A stretch of DNA of 64,000 nt from Zanthoxylum bungeanum (GCA_019454045.1 SKCR01023374.1:1-64000); one strand, 5' to 3'; shown: positions 11,702-23,258, counted from the first letter of the stretch. Notes: generated from the letters alone by a model not told the origin. Numbers and translations: made by a program.

Positions 11702-13631
11702 ATGGCTGCCATTAATCCATTGATGAAACTTTTAGATTCCAATAAGCTAAAAGGAGCCGAGAACTATTTCGAATGGCAAATGAACATGCGTCTTGTCATG
11801 GAGTATGAAAAGTTGACTTATGTCATGATCAATCCACTACCTATTGATATCGATCATGACTCCACTCCAGAAGAGTGAGAAACTTTTGATAGATGAAAGG
11901 ATGATAACATGAAGGTGAAATCCTACATCTTGGGAACGATGGTTCCAGATTTGCTGAGACAATACATTGAAGTACTAGATGTAAAGTACTAGATGCTTGG
12001 AGTATCATGCGAACCATCGAGGAGTTGTTCGAGGTAAATCAAGAGATGGAACTTTATCGAATGTCTAAGGAATTGTTCCGTGTTGAACTCAATGGGGGAG
12101 GAGCTGTCAGCACTCATGTTTTGAACATGATCGACCAGATTCGATATCTGGAACGATAGGGCATTGTGTTTGATGAATGGATGAGGTGTAATTTGATTCT
12201 GTCTTCTTTGCCTGGTTCTTATTATGCCTTTGTATTAAATTTCCATATGCATTCGATGCAAGCCAAATACGAAGAACTTCATAACATGCTACGCACGACG
12301 GAGCAAGATTTGAAGAAAGGCAACCCCACAATATATCTCCATGGTGGAGTTGGCTCTTCAAAGACTTCTGAGAAATCAAAGAAAATAAAAATGAGGAAGA
12401 ATAAGATATCAAAGAAAAAATCCAAGAAGCGCAAAGGTGCAAAACCGAAAGTAGCTCATGATCAAATTCTACAATGCAAGAAGTCTGGAAACTGGAAGAA
12501 GGACTGTCCAGAGCTAAAAGAAAAGCATGACCCTCAGGTACGCTTTATATTTTTCCAATTATTGACATCTCATTAGCCTTAGATGTAAATAGTGGATGGG
12601 TGTTAGACACTGGCAGTCCTACTCATATTTGCAATTCCCTGCAGGAAATGAGGGTTAAAAGAAGGATAAATAAAGGGGAGATCCAGGTTAGAGTTGGCAA
12701 TGGTGAGACATTGGATGTCAATGCCATAGGAACAATTGTTCTAGACTCCCAAATGGATGTAAATTAGATTTGCTTGACTATTATTATGTTTCCTCACTTA
12801 TCAGACAAATAATATCACTGCCAATATTAGATAAAGAAGGATATAAAATAAACATTAAGGATGAAACTTTATGTTGTATGATGAAGAAAATTTATTGAAA
12901 ATTGAAAGTTCTTTATCAAACGGTCACTATGTTTTGGAAAATATAAAGATGTCTTTAATAGAGGAAAATACAGTAGGAAGTCTGAACTAAATAATACTGA
13001 ATTATGGCATATGAGATTGGGCCACATAGGTGTTAGACGTCTATCCAAATTGGTAAAGGATGGTTTGATTGAAAATCTTACCTTAGATCATTTTCCGATT
13101 TGTGAGTCATGTATCCAAGGAAAGATGACAAATGCCTCATTTCAAGGTGTTGGACACCGTGCTGAAGATTTACTGGAGCCAATACACAGTGATGTGTGTA
13201 GTCCATTAAATCATGTCGCTCATGATGGTTCAACATACTTTGTGACTTTCAAAGATGATAAGTCTAAATAGATATGTCTATTTGATGAAACATAAGTCGA
13301 AAACATTTGACAAGTTCAAAATATTCTGAAACGAAGTAGAAAAACAAACTAGTAAATTCATCAAATCTCTTAGATCAGATCGAGACGGTGAATACATGAG
13401 TGAAGAATTCAGAAATATTTAAGGGGGAATGGAATTCTCGCCCAATATAGCCCACCAGGAACACCTCAACACAATGGAGTATCTGAGCGTAAAATCGTAC
13501 TTTATTGGATATGGTGCGAATAATGATGAGCTATACAGATCTTCTTATTATCTTGGGGTTATGTTTTTTACAAACTGCTGCCTATATACTTAATAGGGTT
13601 CCATCGAAAGCTGTTTCTACGACCCCCTATC
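11702..13631 (+). pseudogene. Element B gag-protease-integrase remnant
   Basis: An ATG at 11702 opens a copia gag like that of C (both contain DSNKLKGAEN or DANKLKGAEN). A stop follows after about 58 codons (near 11878) and frames break repeatedly. Recognisable later parts are a basic gag tail with a weak zinc knuckle (12420-12520), protease with LDTGSPTHICN (near 12605), GAG-pre-integrase LWHMRLGHIGVRRL (from 13001) with CESCIQGK, and integrase pieces with HSDVCSP, a degraded DRDGEY and NGVSE to about 13490. The last piece reads ILNRVPSKAVSTTPY just before insertion C. It is non-functional. Confidence 0.85.
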
Positions 13632-16026
13632 TGTTGGGGTTGGTGCTCAGAGCGCCAATTCCCGGTTGTATTTCTGTTAAATACTTCTGTAAAACATTAT
13701 TATTATGAATAATATATGCAGTTTCTATAATATAATCTATATTACTATATGGTAAAGACGTAATGACCCGAGAATGATTAGTCATGATACAGTTGCAAAA
13801 GCGTCGCAACGGACATTGAGTAGTATCATGACGTTGTCATTCTCAGACAGTTCCTGGTCAAGGTTTACACTACTTGGTCAGTATAGTAAACCTGTTGAGA
13901 CCGGTACATGTCGTATACATGAAATATGATTCCAATGGTTTCTCAATGAACCATTAGTCTTGGAGACTAGTATAGACGTGTAGGTGTTTATAGCGGATAA
14001 ACACTGAACGACTCACCGAAGATTCTTAATGGATGGTACACCAGCGTCAATAAGAATCTTCTTGGGTTGAGTAGCACTTGTGATTCTTAGACTTGAGATG
14101 CCATTGTGGGCACATGAGACATCTTCTACACTTAGACGGCAGTCACGTCACCGATCTCTTTAGATCAGACCTCCGCCTGTTCGTTGGGTGTAGATAGATC
14201 CTCAGGGTGTCCTATGTGTATCAAGATAGGATCCGTCAGTTCTGTGTACAGAGCATAGGTAGTCCATATGATTAGCAATCAGATAAAACCATGGGCCCGT
14301 GGTAAAGTTTAGAAGCTAGTTCTAAACATTCTTTTTGAGATTGCTAATAGAATAGTCGACTGGATAGTCCCGATAGAGATTTGACGTTTACATCTATATC
14401 TCTGGGATTTATCCGGATACCTGTGACGGAGGAATTATACATTTGCCATGACCTCGACCTGTATGGTTCAGCGAGATTATCCGTGATCGTCATAATCTAC
14501 GGGTGGATAGATTATGGACACGAAATTTGATTTCGTGACGAATATACCTGAACCTAGAGAGTCTCAATAATGAAACATACTCGTTGAGCACTAGAGCAAC
14601 ATAAATAAATAATATTGATTATTTATAAAGTCGTTTAATGGTTAAACGCAAGATACATGCTAAAAGACTAGATAGTCATTTGTCTAATTATTGTGTATTT
14701 ACATTTAATACTTGATTAATTTAAATACACATTAATTAATAGTCAAAATGAGTTATTTGACTTATTTCCTAAATGAATATATGTTTTTAATATTTATGTA
14801 AATATATATACATATATTTAATATATTTGTATTTGATTAATTAATTAATTATTTAATTGTTAAATGATTAAATTAATTAAAATATAAATATCTTATGTTA
14901 GGATATTTAAAGTAAATGACATTAGTTGCATTTTTTGACCAAAATAAATATCTAATAAAGTTGTTTAAAGATATTTATCAAGTTGACCATTGATTTTGAA
15001 ATGAAATTGAAATTAATTTCCTTGTTTTTGTCTTAGCCATTTTCGGCCAAAGGCCAATGAACAAGTATAAATTGATTTTCATTTCATGATACACTTAACC
15101 TAATACACTTTATCAAAATAAACTCCATTGAAGAAAGGCAAAGGAAGCTTGAGAAAAGAAAGACAAAATCAAAGATAGCTTGGAATTTAGTAAGTTTTTC
15201 AACTTACTATTAGAGAGGAATATGTTCCTTAGGTTCAGGCTTCAACATGTGATGTTCTTAGATTATTTCTTTCTTTATTTCTTTGTGTTTTTGTTGGTGG
15301 AAGTTTGATAGAAGTGTTGAGCATGTATGGTGAAGAAACTTGTGACTATTGTAGTTGTAAGGATTCTTTTAAGGTTTATGAAACCATGTTGCTAATCTAG
15401 AGTTATTGACCCACTCTTAAATGACCTAGATTTGATCTTGAGTTTTTTCATTGTGTTGAGACTTGGATTGGATGGAAGAATGATGATTGAAGTAATTGAT
15501 TTAATGTATTTGGTCTAATTTGTCCAATTTGAGGAAATTGAAAAATTAGGGTTTTTAACTATTCCAAATTGGGGGTTTTCATATATGTTGAGCATTTGGG
15601 TGTGTATATGATGCATGCAATTTTCATGTTGATTGGATTTCATTTGGATGAGTTTTGAAGCATGAAATGACAAAATGGTCAACTTGGGCACCAAATGGTG
15701 CTTCGGCCAAGATAAAGAAAATTGGGGATTTTGGTTGCTTTGGTGTTTTGATGTTTTGAACATCATAAGTTCATCTTAGAAATGATTTAGAATCATTCAA
15801 AATTGATTGGATCAATTTCGGACTAAAATGGACAAAAATACAAAGCAAGGGTAATTTGGTAAATTCACTAAAAAATTTTTATTGAATTTATTTTCATAAT
15901 TTGATTATTGGAATGTTAAATAAATATGTTTTTTTAATTAATCCGAGAAAAATTTTTGAAATCTGAAAATCGGATTTTCACCGCTTCCGCTGCGTTACCG
16001 GACTCACCCCCTAAATAACCCCTACA
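13632..16026 (+). repeat. 5' LTR of element C
   Basis: Begins TGTTGGGGTTGG and ends CCCCTACA. It contains ordered stem-loops: 13955-13969, 13984-14004, 14018-14061, 14272-14347 with an inner stem 14307-14327, 14491-14516 and 14519-14537. A TATA-like AGTATAAATT lies near 15063, so the hairpins would fall in U3, that is, in the 3' end of the element RNA. TATA and R/U3 limits are inference. Confidence 0.92.
14491..14537 (+). other. Conserved double stem-loop in the 5' LTR of C
   Basis: Stem 1 pairs CATAATCTA with TAGATTATG around an 8-base loop CGGGTGGA. Two bases later stem 2 pairs CACGAAAT with ATTTCGTG around TTG. D and F carry CATAATTTA/TAAATTATG in stem 1, a compensatory change. The 3' LTR of C has the same pair at 21611-21657, D at 24117-24163, F at 38030-38076 and (stem 2 broken) 44841-44897. 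Confidence 0.7.
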
Positions 16027-16029
16027 AAA

Positions 16030-16041
16030 TGGTATCAGAGC
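16030..16041 (+). promoter_or_regulatory. Primer-binding site of element C
   Basis: TGGTATCAGAGC (initiator Met tRNA type), separated from the LTR end by AAA. Confidence 0.92.
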
Positions 16042-16787
16042 GAGTCTGATTCTAGGCCACCTAAAATGATTAGCCTTCATTGAATCAATGTTTAATCATG
16101 TTTTCTTGACTTTATGCATGCTTATTAGGATCTAAACTGGTTAGATTTAGGGTGTATGACACTTAGCGGAAAATCCCTAATAATAAGGTTTAAATGTAAT
16201 TATGTAATTGATGCATGTTATATGGTCCGTCTTGTCAATACGGTTTATGAATATCTCTTTGTGACTACATCCGAGACCGTGCCTCTGCTGTGAGGGTGTA
16301 GCCGATAAAGATTTATTTATACCGGATGTATATCAGATACTAGATAAATTCAAGTAAAAGCGGAATTCTGAACGTGCCCTAGCTGTCAGGATTACGTAAG
16401 TAACTTGAGTTTATCATTGACGAGTTTAACCTTGGTACGTCTCCTTGTGGGCCTGCCTTCGCAGCGACAACGAGAAACGGCCAGGACCGGGTACTTAGGA
16501 GTCATTAGTGAATGATTGACAAATGAGTTGTCTACCTGATGAATATACGTAGGCGAGACCGTGCCTCTGCTGTGAGCCGAAATATATTCACGGGATCCAC
16601 TTTTCACTATTAGTATTTAATTTAATTATTAAATATTTGTATTCTGTTTTGGGATTACAGTATTGCATGATTTAGTGGGAGGGGCATATTAGATTAAAAA
16701 TCCATGATCTAGTTTATGCTTTTGATATTATATGAAACTGCTTTATTTCTGCTAACCGTTTTTCGTGATCTATATGATAGATTGGCG
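16042..16787 (+). other. Untranslated leader of element C
   Basis: About 745 bases from PBS to the gag start, without a useful ORF. It holds the 17-nt motif at 16227 and two copies of GTGCCTCTGCTGTGAG (near 16277 and 16560). Long blocks match the F leader although the coding regions have diverged beyond easy alignment, so this leader appears to be under its own constraint. Confidence 0.75.
16227..16243 (+). promoter_or_regulatory. Conserved 17-nt leader motif (copy in C)
   Basis: CCGTCTTGTCAATACGG, 197 nt after the PBS start; identical in B and F. Confidence 0.65.
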
Positions 16788-17612
16788 ATGGCGGGACAAT
16801 CCACAAATCAGTTTGCGCGTATGCTTGATGCGAACAAACTGAAAGGCGCTGAGAACTTTGCAGACTGGGAATTGGATTTGAGGATTGTCCTCGATTCCGA
16901 GAAGCTGGGTTATGTTCTTGAGGGTCCGTTGCCCCTTGCAGTGGGCGAGGATGCTTCGGAGGAGGAACGCCAAGTTTTTGAAACTTGGAAGAATGATGAT
17001 TTAAGGGTTAAATCATACATCCTTAGTTCACTGTCTCCGAAACTCAAGCAACAGTACTATGGTATGTTAGATTCCTATAGTATGATGACGCGATTGAGAC
17101 AATCGTTTGAGAACCAGGAACAAGTTATTGTTCACAAAGTCGCCATGGAACTGTTCCATGCGCGTCTGGATGAGGGGCAGAGTGTCAGCCCACATGTTCT
17201 TCAGATGATCGATTTGATCGATCAATTGAGGCAACATAATCTCATCTTGAATGACATTCTCGGTAGGAGTGTCATTCTTGGTTCACTGCCAGCTTCATTT
17301 CGCCAGTTCGTGATGTACTTCAACATGCACGGGACTGTCTGTACCTACCAGGAGCTACATAGGATGTTGCTCACGGCAGAAGAGGACCTTAAGAAGGGAG
17401 TACCGACTCGCCCTCCTAGAACTACTTCTCTTTCGGCTTCTTCCAAGGATGGTCCAAGGGAAAGAACAAGAAAGGCAAGAAGAAGAAGAAGGCTTTTGGT
17501 CCTCAACAACAGGCGAAGATTGCAAAGCCCAAAAGGGCTTCTGAAGACAAATGCCACCACTGCGGCAAAGTTGGGCACTGGAAAAGGAACTGTCCTGATT
17601 ACATTGCCCAGT
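16788..17612 (+). pseudogene. Element C gag (UBN2-type capsid with CCHC zinc knuckle), frameshifted
   Basis: I place the start at the ATG at 16788 (MAGQSTNQF); the open frame extends upstream but the homology to B gag begins here. The capsid region runs through WELDLRIVLDSEKLGYVL, VKSYILSSL and ILGSLPASF, as in plant copia gag. After about residue 220 the frame shifts in a lysine/arginine-rich tract. The zinc knuckle CHHCGKVGHWKRNC (17552-17593, CX2CX4HX4C) lies in the next frame and ends at a stop after DYIAQ. The nucleocapsid is thus intact as sequence but cut off from the capsid frame. Gag would form the virus-like particle. Confidence 0.88.
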
Positions 17613-18225
17613 GAGGAGAGACAGAGCTTCTACATCAGGTACTTTTATTTTTCCAGTTATTGATTTATCTTTGGCTTGTGAAGCCGTTACATCCAGCTGG
17701 ATTTTAGATTCTGCTTGTCCCATTCACATTTGCAATTCGTTGCAGGTGCTGAAGGAAAGTAGGAAACTGAAGCCTGGAGAGATGCAGTTGCGGTTCGGGA
17801 GTGGAGACTCTTTGGATGCAGTTGCAGTGGGAGTATGCGAGATCTCATTGCCGAATGGGACACTTTTGTTATATGACTGTCATTTTGTACCAGGATGTGT
17901 CGCTAATATTATATCACTTTTTGTATTAGATACAGAAGGCTATTGTATTAATATTAAGAATAGTTCTTTGTATTTATATGATAAAAATAATATTCAGATC
18001 CTTAGTTGTCCAAACCAGCATGGTCATTATACATTGCAAACTTCAAAAGATATATTAAATACTGGAGTTAATAAACGTAGTTTACCTGTAATTAATAATA
18101 CTGAACTTTGGCATATGAGACTTGGTCACATTGGCGTTAAACGCCTTACCCAATTGGTTAGGAATGGTTTGATATCAGATCTTACCATTGAATCCTATCC
18201 AACTTGTGAATCCTATTCAGGGTAA
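17611..18225 (+). pseudogene. Element C protease and GAG-pre-integrase segment
   Basis: The frame opens after a shift from gag. The aspartic protease motif is WILDSACPIHICN, so the usual D-S/T-G triad reads D-S-A, which may impair activity. GAG-pre-integrase follows with LWHMRLGHIGVKRL. The zinc-binding end reads TCESYSG where B has CESCIQGK: the last Cys is lost and a frameshift follows. In copia elements this region matures Gag-Pol and binds zinc at the integrase N-terminus. Confidence 0.85.
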
Positions 18226-18805
18226 GATGACCAAAGCCCCATTTTCTGGTGTTGGACACCGCGCCACTAACTTACTGGAACTCGTACATTCTGATGTATG
18301 TGGTCCACTAAGTCAAACTGCTCACAGTGGTTATTCGTACTTCGTTACCTTTACCGATGATTTATCACGGTACGGTTATGTGTATTTGATGCGACATAAA
18401 TCGGAAACCTTTGAAAAGTTCAAAGAGTTCCGAAATGAAGTAGAAAAACAAACTGGTAAATATATTAAATGCCTTCGATCAGATCGAGGCGGCGAATATA
18501 TGAGTGGTGAGTTCATGGATTATATGAAGGAGAATGGGATTCTCGCTCAATATACTCCTCCAGGTACACCACAGCACAATGGTGTATCTGAAAGGAGAAA
18601 TCAGACTTTATTGGATATGGTCCGATCGATGTTGAGTTTCACAGATTTGCCCTATTACTTATGGGGCTACTGTCTCTTAACAGCCGCACATCTTTTGAAT
18701 AAGATTCCTTCAAAGGCTGTTCCTACGACACCGTATCAGATATGGTTCGGTAGGAGACCGAATCTTAATTATATTAAGGTTTGGGGTTGTCCTGCCTATG
18801 TCAGG
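18188..18805 (+). pseudogene. Element C integrase core
   Basis: DDE catalytic residues are all visible: Asp in HSDVCGP, Asp in RSDRGGEY and Glu in NGVSERRN. YFVTFTDDLSRYGYVYL and IWFGRRPNLNYIKVWGCPAYV are typical of copia integrase. It is shifted relative to the preceding protease frame (near 18210) and to the RT frame (near 18800). In an intact polyprotein it would insert the cDNA. Confidence 0.9.
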
Positions 18806-20225
18806 GTACTCAGCAAAGTAAGCTTTCGCCTCGAGGGCAAAAGTTTAGGTTTGTTGGATATCCCTCGAACACGAGGGGATATCTGTTCTATGATACCGAG
18901 CATCGAAATGTGTTCGTAGCTCGCTTCGCAAAATTTCTAGAAGTAGAATTTTTGTCAGAAGGTGGTGATCATAGACAGGTTGAGCTTGATGAAGTCCAAC
19001 CTGAAAACAACGAACCAACGGAGGAACCTGAAGTTCAAGTAGATGAAGGACCTTCAACACACACACTCCGTAGGTCGGAAAGGGTATCTAGACCTCCTGA
19101 ACGCTTGTATTTGATACAAGAAAAGAGTCTGGATGTTCTCTTAGTTGAAGAGACAGATCCTTTCACCTATAGAGAATCGATGTTGGACATCGACTCCGTG
19201 AAATGGCAAAGTGCCATGAAATCCGAGATAGACTCAATGCATGAAAATCAAGTTTGGGACTTGATTCCGCTTCCCGAAGGAATTGTTCCTATCGGTTGTA
19301 AATGGGTTTACAAGAGGAAGCGCGGGCCTGACGGTAAGGTTGAAACTTACAAGGCCCGACTGGTAGCAAAAGGTTACACGCAGCGACCTGGCGTCGACTA
19401 CGATGAAACTTTTTCGCCGGTAGCAATGCTTAAGTCTATCCGGATTTTGCTTTCTATAGCTGCGTATCATGACTACGAGATTTGGCAAATGGATGTCAAA
19501 ACGGCTTTTCTAAATGGATTTCTTGATGAAGAAATCTATATGGAACAGCCGGAAGGTTTCACATCCAGCGAAACCTCGGGTATGGTATGTAAGCTTAAGA
19601 AGTCCATTTATGGACTTAAACAAGCTTCACGAAGTTGGAATCTTCGATTCGATGAGATTATTAGATCGTCTGGTTTTCTCAAGAATTCGGAAGAATCCTG
19701 TGTGTATCAGAAGGCCAGTGGGAGCATGGTCGTATTTTTAGTCCTATATGTTGATGACATCCTAATCATTGGGAATGATTTAGGTATGTTACAAAGCGTC
19801 AAAGCGTACCTCTGTAAGAATTTCTCCATGAAGGACCTGGGAGAAGCTTCCTATGTTTTAGGGATAAAACTCTATAGAGATAGACAAAGGAGGCTGATTG
19901 GGTTATCCCAATCAACGTACGTAGATAAGATCTTGGAACGGTATAGCTTTGGTAACTGTAAGACAGCAAACATACCGTTCAGACATGGGATTCATCTTTC
20001 TAAGAAGATGTGTCCACAAACAGAAGATGAGAAGGTTAGAATGTCTAACCAACCTTATGCTTCGTGTTTGGGTAGCATAATGTATGCCATGTTATGTACG
20101 AGGCCTGATATCAGTTTCGCTGTTAGCGTAACTAGTCGATATCAGTCCAATCCAGGTAATGACCATTGGATGGCCATTAAACATATCCTAAAGTATCTTA
20201 AAGGTACTAAGGATAAGTTGATTAA
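18806..20225 (+). pseudogene. Element C integrase C-terminus and reverse transcriptase
   Basis: One long open frame (continuing upstream to 18781) covers the integrase tail with FVGY, an acidic linker (near 18960-19060), and the whole RT: WVYKRKRGPDG, YKARLVAKGYTQ, DYDETFSPVAML, MDVKTAFLNG, KLKKSIYGLKQASR, and the catalytic YVDD at 19747-19758. It continues to DISFAVSV and HILKYLKGT before shifting frame near 20225 at the RT/RNase H border. This is a full-length RT domain with no internal stop. Confidence 0.92.
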
Positions 20226-20732
20226 TATGGAGGAAACGAACTGCAGGTTAATGGGTATACAGACTCCGATTTCCAATCGGATCCCGATGATAGAAAGTCT
20301 ACATCTGGATTTGTCTTTACCCTTAACGGAGGTGCAGTTTGTTGGAAGAGTTCCAAACAGGGATCGACAGCTGATTCCACCACTGAGGCGGAATATATTG
20401 CAGCTTCTGAAGCTGCAAAAGAGGCTGTGTGGATAAAGAACTTTATCACAGAATTGGGAGTTGTCCCAAGTATCGAGAATGCGATTCCGTTATACTGTGA
20501 TAATACTGGAGCCATTGCGCAAGCAAAGGAACCGAGGGCGCATCAGAAGTCGAAGCATGTGGAACGCAAGTACCACATCATTCGAGAGATCGTGTCGCGA
20601 GGGGATATTGTCGTGTGCAAGGTACCGAGTGAAGATAATGTAGCAGACCCGCTGACGAAGGCCATACCTCCGAAGTTGTTTGATAAACACGTGGAGTCGA
20701 TGGGTATTAGATACAATCGATATTGGCACTAG
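20226..20732 (+). pseudogene. Element C RNase H
   Basis: In the third frame: YTDSDFQSDPDDRKSTSG, WKSSKQ, STTEAEYIAASEA and CDNTGAIA carry the D-E-D set of copia RNase H. It ends YNRYWH and a stop at 20732, 16 bases before the 3' LTR. The role is removal of RNA from the RNA:DNA hybrid during reverse transcription. Confidence 0.9.
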
Positions 20733-20735
20733 AGC

Positions 20736-20748
20736 AAGTGGGAGATTT
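20736..20748 (+). promoter_or_regulatory. Polypurine tract of element C
   Basis: AAGTGGGAGATTT directly before the 3' LTR, primer site for plus-strand synthesis. The preceding TTGGCACTAGAGC is identical in F (43894-43906). Confidence 0.75.
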
Positions 20749-23138
20749 TGTTGGGGTTGGTGCTCAGAGCGCCAATTCCCGGTTGTATTTCTGTTAAATA
20801 CTTCTGTAAAACATTATTATTATGAATATAATATATGCAGTTTCTATAATATAATCTATCTTTCTATATGGTAAAGACGTAATGACCCTAGAATGATTAG
20901 TCATGATACAGTTGCAAAAGCGTCGCAACGGACATTGAGTAGTATCATGACGTTGTCATTCTCAGACAGTTCCTGGTCAAGGTTTACACTACTTGGTCAG
21001 TATAGTAAACCCGTGAGACCGGTACATGTCGTATACTGGAATATATGATTCCAATGGTTTCTCAATGAACCATTAGTCTTGGAGACTAGTATAGACGTGT
21101 AGGTGTTTATAGCGGATAAACACTGAACGACTCACCGAAGATTCTTAATGGATGGTACACCAGCGTCAATAAGAATCTTCTTGGGTTGAGTAGCACTTGT
21201 GATTCTTAGACTTGAGATGCCATTGTGGGCACATGAGACATCTTCTACACTTAGACGGCAGTCACGTCACCGATCTATTTAGATCAGACCTCCGCCTGTT
21301 CGTTGGGTGTAGATAGATCCTCAGGGTGTCCTATGTGTATCAAGATAGGATCCGTCAGTTCTGTGTACCAGAGCATAGGTAGTCCATATGATTAGCAATC
21401 AGATAAAACCATGGGCCCGTGGTAAAGTTTAGAAGCTAGTTCTAAACATTCTTTTTGAGATTGCTAATAGAATAGTCGACTGGATAATCCCGATAGAGAT
21501 TTGACGTTTACATCTATATCTCTGGGATTTATCCGGATACCTGTGACGGAGGAATTATACATTTGCCATGACCTCGACCTGTATGGTTCAGCGAGATTAT
21601 CCGTGATCGTCATAATCTACGGGTGGATAGATTATGGACACGAAATTTGATTTCGTGACGGATATACCTGAACCTAGAGAGTCTCAATAATGAAACATAC
21701 TCGTTGAGCACTAGAGCAACATAAATAAATAATATTGATTATTTATAAAGTCGTTTAATGGTTAAACGCAAGATACATGCTAAAGAGACTAGATAGTCAT
21801 TTGCCTAATTATTGTGTATTTACATTTAATACTTGATTAATTTAAATACACATTAATTAATAGTCAAAATGAGTTATTTGACTTATTTCCTAAATGAATA
21901 TATGTTTTTAATTTTAATGTAAATATTATACATATATTTAATATATTTGTATTTGATTAATTAATTAATTATTTAATTGTTAAATGATTAAATTAATTAA
22001 AATATAAATATCTTATGTTAGGATATTTAAAGTAAATGACATTAGTTGCTTTTGTTGCCAAAATAATATCTAATAAAGTTGTTTTTAAGATATTTATCAA
22101 GTTGACCAAATGATTTGAATGAAATTGAAATTAATTTCCTTGTTTTTTGTCTTGCCATTTTCGGCCAAGGCCAAATGAAACAAGTATAATTGTTTTTCAT
22201 TTCATTTACACTTAACCTAATACACTTTACAAAATAACTCCATTGAAGAAAGGCAAAGGAAGCTTGAGAAAAGAAAGACAAAATCAAAGAAAGCTTGGAT
22301 TTTAGTAAGTTTTTCAACTTACTATTAGAGAGGAATATGTTCCTTAGTTCTAGGCTTCAACTGTGATGTTCTTAGATTATTTCTTTCTTTATTTCTTTGT
22401 GTTTTTTGTTGATGGAAGTTTGATGAAGTGTTGAGCATGTATGGTGAAGGAAACTTGTGACTATTGTAGTTGTAAGGATTCTTTTAAGGTTTATGAACCA
22501 TGTTGCTAATCTAGAGTTATTGACCCACTCTTAATGACCTAGATTTGATCTTGAGTTGTTTCATTGTGTTGAGACTTGGATTGGATGGAAGAATGATGAT
22601 TGAAGTAATTGATTTAATGTATTTGGTCTAATTTGTCCAATTTGAGGAAATTGAAAAATTAGGGTTTTTAACTAATTCCAAATTTGGGGGTTTTCATATA
22701 TGTTGAGCATTGGGTGTGTATATGATGCATGCAAAGTTTCATGTTGATTGGATTTCATTTGGATGAGTTTTGAAGCATGAAATGACCAAATGGTCACTTG
22801 GGCACCAAATGGGGCTCTTCGGCCAGTGAAAGAAAATTGGGGATTTTGGTTGCTTTGGTGTTTTGATGTTTTGAACATCATAAGTTCATCTTAGAAATGA
22901 TTTAGAATCATTCAAAATTGATTGGATCAATTTCGGACTAAAATGGACAAAAATACAAAGCAAGGGTATTCGGTAAATTCACCTAAAAATGTTTTATTGA
23001 ATTTTATTTCATAATTTGATTATTGGAATGTTAAATAAATATGTTTATTTAATTAATCCGAGAAAAAGTTTTGAAATCTGAAAATCGGATTTTCACCGCT
23101 TCCGCTGCGTTACCGGATTCACCCCCTAAAAACCCTAC
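20749..23138 (+). repeat. 3' LTR of element C
   Basis: Starts TGTTGGGG and ends near CCCTAC (the terminal A seems lost), followed by CTAATC. It matches 13632-16026 closely, including every hairpin (double stem-loop at 21611-21657). Confidence 0.9.
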
Positions 23139-23139
23139 C

Positions 23140-23258
23140 TAATCATATATGGTTTGGTGAATCCAGCTTGACATTTAAAGATTGAGGTTGGTCCGCATAC
23201 ATTAGAATATGCGGCAGCGGGATAAACTAGCACCCAAAGGTTTCTCAAATATAGTTAT
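23140..23258 (+). pseudogene. Short continuation of element B integrase after C
   Basis: IWFGES..., then WSAYIRI in a broken frame, align weakly with IWFGRR...VWGCPAYV of C. This joins to TTPY at 13630 once C is removed. It ends where LTR D begins. Confidence 0.55.

Larger units (their letters stand above)
13632..23138 (+). mobile_element. Element C: full-length Ty1/copia retrotransposon inserted in B
   Basis: Two LTRs of about 2.39 kb flank a 4.7-kb internal region with PBS, leader, gag, protease, integrase, RT, RNase H and polypurine tract in copia order. The flanks read CTATC on the left and CTAATC on the right, a probable 5-bp target duplication with one inserted base. Removing C rejoins the integrase frame of B (TTPY... 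then IWFG). The LTRs look highly similar by eye, with scattered small indels. Five frameshifts break gag-pol, so this copy is not autonomous as sequenced. Confidence 0.92.

Noticed and set aside
19234..19488. Antisense ORFs across the C reverse transcriptase
   Set aside because: Shadows of the conserved RT frame, without features of their own.
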